Positions 23,778-29,807 of a DNA stretch of 33,049 nucleotides are shown here, one piece after another. Made by a program: the position numbers and the translations under genes. Origin of the DNA: Mogibacterium sp. Lineage in GTDB: Bacteria; Bacillota; Clostridia; Peptostreptococcales; Anaerovoracaceae. Position 1 is the stretch's first letter. Each line of letters begins with the position of its first letter. The notes below the pieces were generated by a model that was not told the origin of the DNA, ran no database searches, and saw only the letters and a list, made by a program, of their open reading frames with translations. The stretch is taken from NCBI GenBank assembly GCA_017510725.1, contig JAFWMD010000046.1, forward strand, positions 1 to 33,049, written 5' to 3'.

Positions 23778-24725
23778 ATGGATTATCTGATGATACTTAT
23801 CCCCAAGCTTCTGAGGTTCCTTATCCTCATCGCGATCGGTTTCGTGGTCTCGAAGCTCGGGGTAATCAAAAAAGAAGGCCTGCCAACTTTGTCAGGACTC
23901 CTGATCAATGTTGCGATGCCGCTTCTTATCATATCGATAATGAACCAGCAAGCTACGTCTGTGATGGATCTGCTTGAGTTTCGCAGGATGGTCGGATGGC
24001 AGCTTTTTGGCTATTTTCTGCTTGCATTGACTGGAGTTCTGGTAAGTAAGCTTCTAAGACTCGATCATAGATCCGGCAATGTTCATCGTGGAAGCATGGT
24101 AGGAGGCAATTACGCTTTTATCGTGCTTCCTCTTATCATGACACTTTTCACGCCCGAGGATGGACAGCAGTATATCCCTGTCTGCTCCGCTGTAGATACG
24201 CTTACAGCATGGACTCTGGCGCTTTCATTCTTCTCTCAGGGAGTCGACAATGGCGGAAGATCCAAACTGGCAATTATTGGCAAGAAGTTCATAAATCCGA
24301 TCATGGTTGCCATTGTAGGCATGCTGATCCTGAACTCGCTTTCTGTCAGGTTGCCTGAGCCTTTTCTGGCTGTCAGCGATGAACTGGGGAATGCAAGCCT
24401 TTGCCTGGGCCTGATTTACGTAGGCGCTGTCATCTGCTATATGGAGAAGGGGAATCTTACTACTATAAAAAATTCATCTATTCTCACTATAAGCAAACTC
24501 ATCGTGGTACCGTTCGTCGTCTATCTCGTCACTTCGAGGTTTATGCCTGAGACCGAAAGCATAATCCTCATGCTGATTGCCGGATCCCCGACCTTTACCG
24601 TCAGCTGCGTTCTGGCTGAGCAATATCATCTTGATCTTGAATATGCAGCGACGAACGTGTTCTTAACGACGACCGGGTGCCTTCTGAGCATTCCGCTGTT
24701 GTTCGTTCTGATCACATTAGTATAG
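23778..24725 (+). CDS. AEC family transporter
   Basis: A 315-aa membrane protein with about ten helices in two five-helix repeats, typical of the auxin-efflux-carrier family. Family traits are NVAMPLLIISIM (about 54-65), NYAFIVLPLIMTLF (about 111-124) and AGSPTFTVSCVLAEQY (about 275-290). Bacterial members move organic acids such as malate or amino-acid-like compounds, often as exporters. The start at 23778 follows CAGGGAAAT, 19 bases after the racemase. In this operon it may export an end product or import a second substrate. Confidence 0.85.
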   Translation: MDYLMILIPKLLRFLILIAIGFVVSKLGVIKKEGLPTLSGLLINVAMPLLIISIMNQQATSVMDLLEFRRMVGWQLFGYFLLALTGVLVSKLLRLDHRSGNVHRGSMVGGNYAFIVLPLIMTLFTPEDGQQYIPVCSAVDTLTAWTLALSFFSQGVDNGGRSKLAIIGKKFINPIMVAIVGMLILNSLSVRLPEPFLAVSDELGNASLCLGLIYVGAVICYMEKGNLTTIKNSSILTISKLIVVPFVVYLVTSRFMPETESIILMLIAGSPTFTVSCVLAEQYHLDLEYAATNVFLTTTGCLLSIPLLFVLITLV

Positions 24726-24730
24726 AAGGC

Positions 24731-24755
24731 GAAAAAGCATGGCTTTTTTTCGTCA
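24731..24755 (+). terminator. Weak A/T-rich hairpin after the AEC gene
   Basis: GAAAAAGC pairs with GCTTTTTTTC around a 3-base loop. The stem is AT-rich and gives at most partial termination before the nitroreductase gene. Confidence 0.45.
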
Positions 24756-24781
24756 TTTTTCGATAGAAAGGATATATAAAT

Positions 24782-25321
24782 ATGAAGATTTCTAAAGCAA
24801 TCGAAGAAAGACGAAGTATACGCAAATTCACTTCGCAGACGGTCGACAGATCGATCCTTCTGTCGCTTATCCGTGCGGGTGCGCTGGCCCCGTCCGCAAG
24901 CAACGCACAGTTCTGGAGATTTATCGTTGCAGATAACCAGGATCTGGTAAGAAAGCTGGATCTTTACTGTCCCGGGATGAGCGGCAAACCAACCGCAATC
25001 ATTGTCATTGCCAGTGATCTTGAAGAAGTAGCCAGTAAAGGCAGCAAGAACAGCATTGAATATGGCTGTATGATGGATGCTTCCATGGCAGCTGAGAATA
25101 TTATTCTGCAGGCGCTCGAGTTCGGCCTTGGAACGTGTGTGATTAAGAGTTACAATGATGGAGCGGTTCGCAAACTTCTTGGAATTCCGGATACACTTCG
25201 TATCGAGATCCTGATTTCTGTTGGATACCCTGATGGGGAACCCAGAGAGCGCAAAAGAAAGGATCTTGATCAGATCCTGCAGTGGAATGGATGGAATACC
25301 AGTGATACGGAGGGCAAGTGA
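24782..25321 (+). CDS. Nitroreductase family FMN oxidoreductase
   Basis: A 179-aa protein with the hallmarks of the NAD(P)H:FMN nitroreductase fold. The RRSIRKF motif (residues 10-16) binds the FMN phosphate, APSASNAQFW (about 36-45) covers the flavin, and a C-terminal VGYPDGEP follows the helix with GLGTCVIKSYND. Short length places it with the small nitroreductase-like/dehydrogenase group. AAAGGATAT precedes the ATG. The substrate is unknown; a redox step on the operon's substrate or product is a guess. Its stop overlaps the next ATG (ATGA type), so translation is coupled. Confidence 0.88.
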   Translation: MKISKAIEERRSIRKFTSQTVDRSILLSLIRAGALAPSASNAQFWRFIVADNQDLVRKLDLYCPGMSGKPTAIIVIASDLEEVASKGSKNSIEYGCMMDASMAAENIILQALEFGLGTCVIKSYNDGAVRKLLGIPDTLRIEILISVGYPDGEPRERKRKDLDQILQWNGWNTSDTEGK

Positions 25322-25584
25322 TGGACGGGCTTACTGAATTGTTGATTTACATGGCGACCAGCGCGGCAGGGCTCACCGACGAACCTGTAAATTACGGGCC
25401 GCTCAGAATGATAACAGCTGCGCAGAAACTCACAGAGTATATGCTGAAACAGGATCCGGATAATGCTGTTTTAAGAGCGATCGCGGATGATATTGAAGAG
25501 AATAAGGGCAGATACTCTACATCTCCTGACGCGTTTGCGGAAATGCTTAACAGAGTAGTAGAAAAGACAGTGGATCTGCTATAA
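25321..25584 (+). CDS. Small helical protein, DUF6092-like
   Basis: An 87-aa soluble, mainly helical protein. The N-terminus (ELLIYMATSAAGLTDEPVNY, then GPLRMITAAQKL) resembles the DUF6092 pattern as I remember it (a hydrophobic helix, then EP-x-x-YGP-x-R); this needs a profile search. ATG 25321 shares its A with the nitroreductase stop TGA, indicating coupled translation and probably a partner role for the flavoprotein. No cofactor motif is visible. Confidence 0.65.
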   Translation: MDGLTELLIYMATSAAGLTDEPVNYGPLRMITAAQKLTEYMLKQDPDNAVLRAIADDIEENKGRYSTSPDAFAEMLNRVVEKTVDLL

Positions 25585-25603
25585 ATAATTGAGGATATGA
25601 TTT

Positions 25604-26557
25604 ATGGATAATAAGACTATTTACAGCAAAGGGTGGCCTGAAGGGCAGGAAGAGGGATTCATTCCCGTTGAAGGTGGCAGTGTTTTCTACCATTACTATG
25701 GCAAGGGGAAACCCGGAATCCCGATCGTCTTCCTTCATGGCGGGCCAGGCAGCACGGGACTATGCTTCTTCAAGCAGACTGCACTTGCCGAAAAACATCC
25801 GGTCGTGATTTATAACCAGCTTGGCAGCAAAGGGTCTGGTTTTGCTGATAATATCACTACTTCAGAAGAAGCCAGACAGTATCTGACAATAGACCATTTC
25901 GTCAATGAAGTCCAGACTGTAATAGACTTCTTTGATTTCGCTGAGTTTATGATTGTTGCCCGTTCATGGGGAACAATGCTTGCTGTTGAGTATGCTGCAG
26001 CCAGGCAGCCAAAAGGACTCAAGGGTATAGTACTGGATGGACCGTTCCTCAATGTTGATCAGTGGTGCAGTGATGCTGAGAGGCTGATCAAGTCTCTGGA
26101 CAAAGGCGAGGAATATTGGCAGATCGTTCGTGAATGCGAGGAATCGGGTATTTTCGAGGATGATCCAAGATATGCAATGGTCAATGAGATATATTCCGCT
26201 AATTTCAATAGCCGGGTAGCGGGAGCAAATGACGGTACACCGGCTGATCCGGAATCGCAGCATACGATCCCGGGGTTATCAGTCTACAACTATATGTGGG
26301 GTCCATCGGAATTCTCTTGCACAGGAACCTTGAAGGGGCATGATTCAACAGTGCTTCTGAGCAGCATCAAAATCCCGATCCTCTATATCTGCGGACAGTA
26401 CGACAGCGGAACTCCGGAGGCTGCCAGCTTGTACAATTCGATGACGCCAAATGGCGAGATCTGCGTACTTCCGGGATGCGGCCACAACGCTTCCCGCGAA
26501 AGGCCTGTTGAATTCAACGCAGTAGTCGGAGCATTCGCAGAAAGGATCATGGAATAA
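25604..26557 (+). CDS. Proline-iminopeptidase-like alpha/beta hydrolase (S33)
   Basis: A 317-aa alpha/beta hydrolase. HGGPG (45-49) is the oxyanion motif of proline iminopeptidases, and the triad reads Ser121, Asp267 (CGQYDSGTP) and His294 (GCGHNAS). The nucleophile elbow is Ala-Arg-Ser-Trp-Gly rather than the usual Gly-x-Ser-Trp-Gly, an odd change at a tight turn. The family removes N-terminal proline from short peptides; relatives are amidases or esterases. It starts 19 bases after the DUF6092-like gene, with GAGGATATG-type spacing, and is the last gene of the operon. Confidence 0.85.
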   Translation: MDNKTIYSKGWPEGQEEGFIPVEGGSVFYHYYGKGKPGIPIVFLHGGPGSTGLCFFKQTALAEKHPVVIYNQLGSKGSGFADNITTSEEARQYLTIDHFVNEVQTVIDFFDFAEFMIVARSWGTMLAVEYAAARQPKGLKGIVLDGPFLNVDQWCSDAERLIKSLDKGEEYWQIVRECEESGIFEDDPRYAMVNEIYSANFNSRVAGANDGTPADPESQHTIPGLSVYNYMWGPSEFSCTGTLKGHDSTVLLSSIKIPILYICGQYDSGTPEAASLYNSMTPNGEICVLPGCGHNASRERPVEFNAVVGAFAERIME

Positions 26558-26587
26558 AACGCAGCTTTAAAGCTCGTTGCTGTTTTC
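26558..26587 (+). terminator. Possible terminator of the peptide-use operon
   Basis: The palindrome AGCTTTAAAGCT (26563-26574) is flanked by AAC and GTT and followed by GCTGTTTTC. The T tract is short, so it is weak. Confidence 0.4.
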
Positions 26588-26646
26588 GATGAGAAGAGGA
26601 ACCGAAGTTAATAATCTATTGTAGATGTTCCGGACATATTGGGGGA

Positions 26647-27108
26647 TCAGCTTAGCGGATCCTTCTTCTGCCGCCAGTAGTGCTGATAGAGTTCTTCGGT
26701 TGCAAGCGCCATCTTGGTCACGGAGAAATCTGTCCCATGCGGGAAGATGTACCAGGTGTCTTCAAGCGTATTGAGGTCGACGCAGTCATCGTGCTTGCCC
26801 AGATAGTCGTACTCGATGTGGCAGGAATAGAGGGAAGGCACGTCTTTTTCCATCAGAAATTCATCTCCGTCACGGTCGATCCCGCGGACGACAAAACCAT
26901 CCATATTGTGGACGAGAATGCCTTCGCCGAGCCGGATAAATCCAAGCGCGTTCGGCAGACTGTCCACGGTCACACAAAGTTCTCCGCTGTTGTAAGTTCC
27001 CGCTTCGACTTCACTCCTGACACATGAACGCTCCCACTCATACCAGTCCGGTATGTGGGAGAATTCCGTTTCGCCATTTTCCGCAGATAGTTCCCCCAGC
27101 TCTGACAT
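26647..27108 (-). pseudogene. C-terminal remnant of an acyltransferase-associated protein
   Basis: The 153 codons read SHIPDWYEWERSCVRSEVEA, then a beta-rich segment and a tail FSVTKMALATEELYQHY. From memory this resembles the C-terminal region of Lachnospiraceae PlsC-like lysophospholipid acyltransferases, where it follows a Cys-rich ribbon ending in a Trp just before the Met-(S/T)-E-x-GEL stretch. Here an in-frame TAG lies five codons upstream, after Ser-Gln-Arg-Trp-Asn, so the catalytic domain (HX4D motif) is gone. The Met at 27108 has no convincing ribosome site. It is therefore probably not expressed. The family link is from recall, not a search. Confidence 0.5.
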
Positions 27109-27188
27109 ATTCCAGCGCTGGCTCTATAACTTTATCTGGGGTCAAGCAAGAAAGAAGCTTTTGCAAAACCTGGGGTAAGAGCGAACAC

Positions 27189-27216
27189 GGGGTGCACAAC
27201 TTACGTTGAGCACCCC
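27189..27216 (+). terminator. GC-rich hairpin before the riboswitch
   Basis: A perfect 7-bp stem GGGGTGC/GCACCCC with an extra AC/GT pair in the loop. There is no T run on either strand, so it may be a processing or transcript-end structure rather than a true terminator. Confidence 0.4.
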
Positions 27217-27220
27217 ATTT

Positions 27221-27312
27221 AATAAGACCATAAAGAGCACGTTAGGGACAGGCCCAGTGATCGTGCAGCAACCTGCCTTTGTGGTAAGGTGCTAATGCCT
27301 GAGCGATGGGAA
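27221..27312 (+). ncRNA. SAM-I (S-box) riboswitch aptamer
   Basis: The S-box core is present in order: AAAGAG, then the P2 arm GCACG, AGGGAC-A-GGCCC, TGA, the returning P2 arm CGTGC, AGCAACC, and GGTGCTAA after a short P3. P1 can form from CCAT (27228-27231) and ATGG (27306-27309). P4 is very short or missing compared with RF00162. It senses S-adenosylmethionine and normally switches off methionine/SAM genes. A terminator follows directly. Confidence 0.85.
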
Positions 27313-27327
27313 TGAATTATGAATCAG

Positions 27328-27355
27328 AGTCCTGTCGCGGCGATGGGACTTTTTC
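27328..27355 (+). terminator. Riboswitch expression-platform terminator
   Basis: AGTCC (27328-27332) pairs with GGACT (27346-27350), with TCG/CGA inside, followed by TTTTTC. It lies 16 bases after P1, as in S-box leaders that terminate when SAM is bound. Confidence 0.75.
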
Positions 27356-27359
27356 AATG

Positions 27360-27395
27360 CGCTTCTTTATGGTAACGAAGAAAGGAGCGTTTTTT
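27360..27395 (+). promoter_or_regulatory. Second hairpin that hides the ribosome site
   Basis: CGCTTCTTT (27360-27368) pairs with AAAGGAGCG (27381-27389) with one G-T pair. The 3' arm holds the AAAGGAG ribosome site for ATG 27398 and is followed by TTTTTT. It can act as a second terminator or as a translation lock. Confidence 0.6.
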
Positions 27396-27397
27396 AA

Positions 27398-27814
27398 ATG
27401 AGCAATGATATGTGGCATGTGGCACTGGAACCAGGCACAACCAAAATGCAGGATGTGATTTCGGCTTCAATATCTATAGGTGATATAGAGACGATCAGCA
27501 TGTTGCTTTCATCAACAAATCCAAAAGCTCAGGATATTGAAGTGAAAGACGGCGGTTATCTGTTAATGTACGGCGGTGAATATGAGAGACCATATCCAAG
27601 CGTTATGATCTGGCGATATAGAAAAGAGGAAGAAAATGCGATAATCGAAGATATGAAGATGGAAGATGTCTGGATTGTGGAATGTGTTTGGCGGAAATGG
27701 CTGATGCCAGAAGATGCCGATGCGGAGTATGTTCCGCCGAAACAGTTTCTGGTGATGCAGAGAAAAGGATACTATAGTTTTTATAAGAATAACTGTGTGG
27801 GAGTTGGCAAATAA
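27398..27814 (+). CDS. Unknown protein behind a SAM-I riboswitch
   Basis: A 138-aa acidic soluble protein, rich in Trp, Met and Tyr (VWIVECVWRKWLMPEDADAE near 90). I recognise no family and no catalytic motif. Its start has AAAGGAG with 10-base spacing. The leader is a complete S-box riboswitch with terminator, so expression should fall when SAM is plentiful. Either it has a role in methionine/SAM supply, or a rearrangement placed an unrelated gene behind the switch. The flanking gene remnants make the second plausible. Confidence 0.6.
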   Translation: MSNDMWHVALEPGTTKMQDVISASISIGDIETISMLLSSTNPKAQDIEVKDGGYLLMYGGEYERPYPSVMIWRYRKEEENAIIEDMKMEDVWIVECVWRKWLMPEDADAEYVPPKQFLVMQRKGYYSFYKNNCVGVGK

Positions 27815-27824
27815 CAGAAGTTGA

Positions 27825-27848
27825 TCATCCCTTAAAACTAAGGGATGA
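27825..27848 (+). repeat. Perfect inverted repeat after the unknown gene
   Basis: A 10-bp stem TCATCCCTTA/TAAGGGATGA with an AAAC loop and no T run. The 180 bases after it (27849-28030) are AT-rich and hold no gene I can support. Confidence 0.6.
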
Positions 27849-28031
27849 ATCAAGAGGCTTCCAGTTCCAGACGAGGGGTACAGATGAATAATACATAAAC
27901 AATAATGGTGGTCAAGACATAGTGTTATTGTATACAATCGCTTTTTGCAATTAAGGGATTTTTGAAAAAACGAAAGAGAAATCAAAAACCAAAACCCTGT
28001 AAAGCTTTCAATCACTAGCCTCCAGAAAAAC

Positions 28032-28051
28032 GTATCCCTTCATCAGCTCCA
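28032..28051 (+). repeat. tRNA-Thr 3'-end fragment, copy 1
   Basis: TATCCCTTCATCAGCTCCA resembles the T-arm 3' strand, acceptor strand and CCA of a tRNA-Thr. CATCAGCTCCA (28041-28051) differs from the intact tRNA end (TATCAGCTCCA, 7198-7208) at one base. The 5' part of a tRNA is absent. Such fragments are left by site-specific insertion into tRNA genes. Confidence 0.6.
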
Positions 28052-28053
28052 AG

Positions 28054-28087
28054 CAAAATGCACCTCCACACGGAGGTGCATTTTGTT
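28054..28087 (+). terminator. Terminator linked to tRNA-end copy 1
   Basis: A perfect 14-bp stem CAAAATGCACCTCC/GGAGGTGCATTTTG with a 4-base loop, followed by TTTGG. T-rich on both strands. Confidence 0.75.
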
Positions 28088-28151
28088 TGGAATATGACTG
28101 AAGGGATCGAACCCCCAACCTTCTCGCATACAATCAAAGGGGGTTCAGAAT

Positions 28152-28184
28152 TCCGGGTGTATGATACTCACCTGAACACCCGGA
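28152..28184 (+). repeat. Inverted repeat TCCGGGTGT/ACACCCGGA
   Basis: A perfect 9-bp inverted repeat with a 15-base loop, the first of four in 28152-28436. No T run follows. Confidence 0.6.
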
Positions 28185-28192
28185 TACTGCAA

Positions 28193-28238
28193 GGTCAAGG
28201 GCGCCTTAGCGCCGCGAAGCGGTCGCAGACCCTTGACC
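28193..28238 (+). repeat. Inverted repeat GGTCAAGGG/CCCTTGACC
   Basis: A perfect 9-bp inverted repeat with a 28-base loop that holds its own CCGC-GAA-GCGG hairpin. Confidence 0.6.
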
Positions 28239-28244
28239 GCAGCA

Positions 28245-28264
28245 GACTCCCCCCATCAGCTCCA
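28245..28264 (+). repeat. tRNA-Thr 3'-end fragment, copy 2
   Basis: GACTCCCCCCATCAGCTCCA: CATCAGCTCCA at 28254-28264 preceded by a T-arm-like GACTCCC, as in a tRNA T loop and stem. No tRNA body is present upstream. Confidence 0.6.
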
Positions 28265-28303
28265 AGACAAAAGACCTCCCAACGTGGAGGTCGTTTGTCT
28301 TGA
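28264..28303 (+). terminator. Terminator linked to tRNA-end copy 2
   Basis: A 16-bp stem with one mismatch, AAGACAAAAGACCTCC pairing with GGAGGTCGTTTGTCTT, loop of six bases. Confidence 0.7.
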
Positions 28304-28359
28304 GAGATAATATCAGGGAGGCGGACTCCCAACCTTTCCAAACGCAATTCTGAGGATCA

Positions 28360-28402
28360 ACTTCCGTCCCAAACGCCGAAAACGGGGCTCAAGGACGGAA
28401 GT
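28360..28402 (+). repeat. Inverted repeat ACTTCCGTCC/GGACGGAAGT
   Basis: A perfect 10-bp inverted repeat with a 23-base loop, just upstream of the CdaR promoter. Confidence 0.6.
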
Positions 28403-28406
28403 CAGC

Positions 28407-28436
28407 GACTGCGATGGAAGGTCAAGGAGCGCAGTC
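28407..28436 (+). repeat. Inverted repeat GACTGCG/CGCAGTC
   Basis: A perfect 7-bp inverted repeat with a 16-base loop, ending 23 bases before the CdaR -10 element. It could be an operator. Confidence 0.5.
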
Positions 28437-28458
28437 CGCATCGCGGGGCCGATTCATA

Positions 28459-28467
28459 TGCTATAAT
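28459..28467 (+). promoter_or_regulatory. Extended -10 promoter of the CdaR gene
   Basis: TGCTATAAT is an extended -10 element (TG-N-TATAAT). No good -35 is visible. Transcription would start near 28474, about 42 bases before ATG 28516. Confidence 0.6.
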
Positions 28468-28515
28468 CAAAACAGTATCTGTGCGGCATCTCAGGTAAAA
28501 GAAAGGAAGCTCTTC

Positions 28516-29667
28516 ATGATAAGCAAAGACCTCGCCCGGAAATTTATAGAACAGGTCACTCAATATACGGAGTTTAACGTAAATATCATGGATGCCAATG
28601 GCACCATTATCGCCAGTCGTGATCCTGGTCGTGTCGGTCAGTTCCATGAAGTAGCATACAGAATCCTTCAGGGGCAGGAAAACATCGTTGTTACCACAGA
28701 TACCCGTGACTATTCTACTGTACTGCCCGGTATAAATATGGTTATTGAAGACAATGGCAGGAGAGAAGGTGTAGTCGGAGTTACCGGTGATCCCGAGGAA
28801 ATCCGCTCTGTAGCCCTTATCATTAAAATGGCGATAGAGACCATGCTGAAATACGAACGCAGCCAGCAGGAGCTCCGTCTGCGCAGAAGCCGCAAGGAGC
28901 GCTTCGTCCACTTGCTTATACGTGAAAAGTATAGTGATCCCGGCGAGCTGCGGCAGATGGCAGAAGAGCTGGGCTATCATGAGGATATTATACGGATTCC
29001 GATTCTGGTCCGTGCCGGAAAAGCAGAAATAGATAAAGCAATGGATGCCGTACGGGCAGGCTCAGCCCACACAAAAGAAGATATCAGTTTTAAGCTCAGC
29101 CCTCATCATTTTGTCATTTTTAAGACACTCCCTACGGATCCGGAGCAGCTCTTTTCAGAATATCGTGAACTTATTCTGTCGTATCTGGACCCTATCTTCA
29201 GAATGACACAAAAATACGGAAAAGATGTACGAATTTCAGTCGGAAGTTTCCAGAGCCACTTTCCGGAATATTACTCTGCATATCAGCACTGCAGATGGCT
29301 GGAACAGAGGAAGACAGGAGAGCTGCCGGCTTTTTTCCAGGATCACATAGGTGAATATCTGAAGGATGCCGTTCCGATGAAAGAACTTCACCGGATATAC
29401 TATCTCTACGAAAAAAAGCTCCCCCGTGAAAAACGTTCAATGGTTCTGGAAGTGTCCGGCGCACTTATACAAACTAACTTTAACTTTCCAAGGGCAGCGG
29501 AATTGCTGTATATACACAAAAACACACTTGTTTACCGGTATGGGCAGCTGAAGGAACTCCTCGGGATAGATCCTGTCGCCTCTTTCAGAGACAGGGCATT
29601 TCTCGGAGGATTCTATCTGTATCTTTCAAGAAGCGGAGAACAGAGTTCGAAAGAACTCGATCCTTGA
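28516..29667 (+). CDS. cdaR: CdaR-family sugar-diacid/glycerate regulator
   Basis: A 383-aa transcription activator. The N-terminal putative sugar-diacid recognition domain (about residues 1-135; ARKFIEQVTQYTEFNVNIMD opens it, GVVGVTGDPEEI near 84-95) senses glycerate or aldarates. The C-terminal PucR-type helix-turn-helix is at about 310-370 (NFPRAAELLYIHKNTLVYRY). The start at 28516 follows AAAGGAAG; the upstream in-frame ATG has none. E. coli CdaR activates glucarate, galactarate and glycerate genes; here the target is surely the next two genes. The family name is firm, the effector inferred. Confidence 0.9.
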   Translation: MISKDLARKFIEQVTQYTEFNVNIMDANGTIIASRDPGRVGQFHEVAYRILQGQENIVVTTDTRDYSTVLPGINMVIEDNGRREGVVGVTGDPEEIRSVALIIKMAIETMLKYERSQQELRLRRSRKERFVHLLIREKYSDPGELRQMAEELGYHEDIIRIPILVRAGKAEIDKAMDAVRAGSAHTKEDISFKLSPHHFVIFKTLPTDPEQLFSEYRELILSYLDPIFRMTQKYGKDVRISVGSFQSHFPEYYSAYQHCRWLEQRKTGELPAFFQDHIGEYLKDAVPMKELHRIYYLYEKKLPREKRSMVLEVSGALIQTNFNFPRAAELLYIHKNTLVYRYGQLKELLGIDPVASFRDRAFLGGFYLYLSRSGEQSSKELDP

Positions 29668-29807
29668 TAAAGAACTTTGTGCTAACAGAACAAAAATGGC
29701 GCTTATATTGGTAGAAGCAAGCCTCATAATCCCTCTAAATATATGTTATGATCACAAACACAGAAAACAATACACTCTATTTTCATTTCATAACAGGAGG
29801 GAATATT

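Larger units (their letters stand above)
28041..28350 (+). repeat. Two diverged tandem units of about 213 bp
   Basis: Units begin at 28041 and 28254. Each has CATCAGCTCCAAG, a terminator hairpin with ACCTCC/GGAGGT, then a segment with GGGA...CCCAACCTT. In unit 1 that segment, read on the minus strand, looks like a tRNA T arm (GGGGGTTCGATCCC). Similarity covers about 95 bases of each unit. Confidence 0.5.

Noticed and set aside
26680-27027. Plus-strand ORF opposite the acyltransferase-type fragment
   Set aside because: The minus-strand reading has family-like sequence; the plus-strand one has none and no ribosome site.
28058-28303. Plus-strand ORF with GIEPPTFSHT
   Set aside because: It reads through terminator hairpins and tRNA-like segments, has no ribosome site, and its sequence is of the same tRNA-antisense type.
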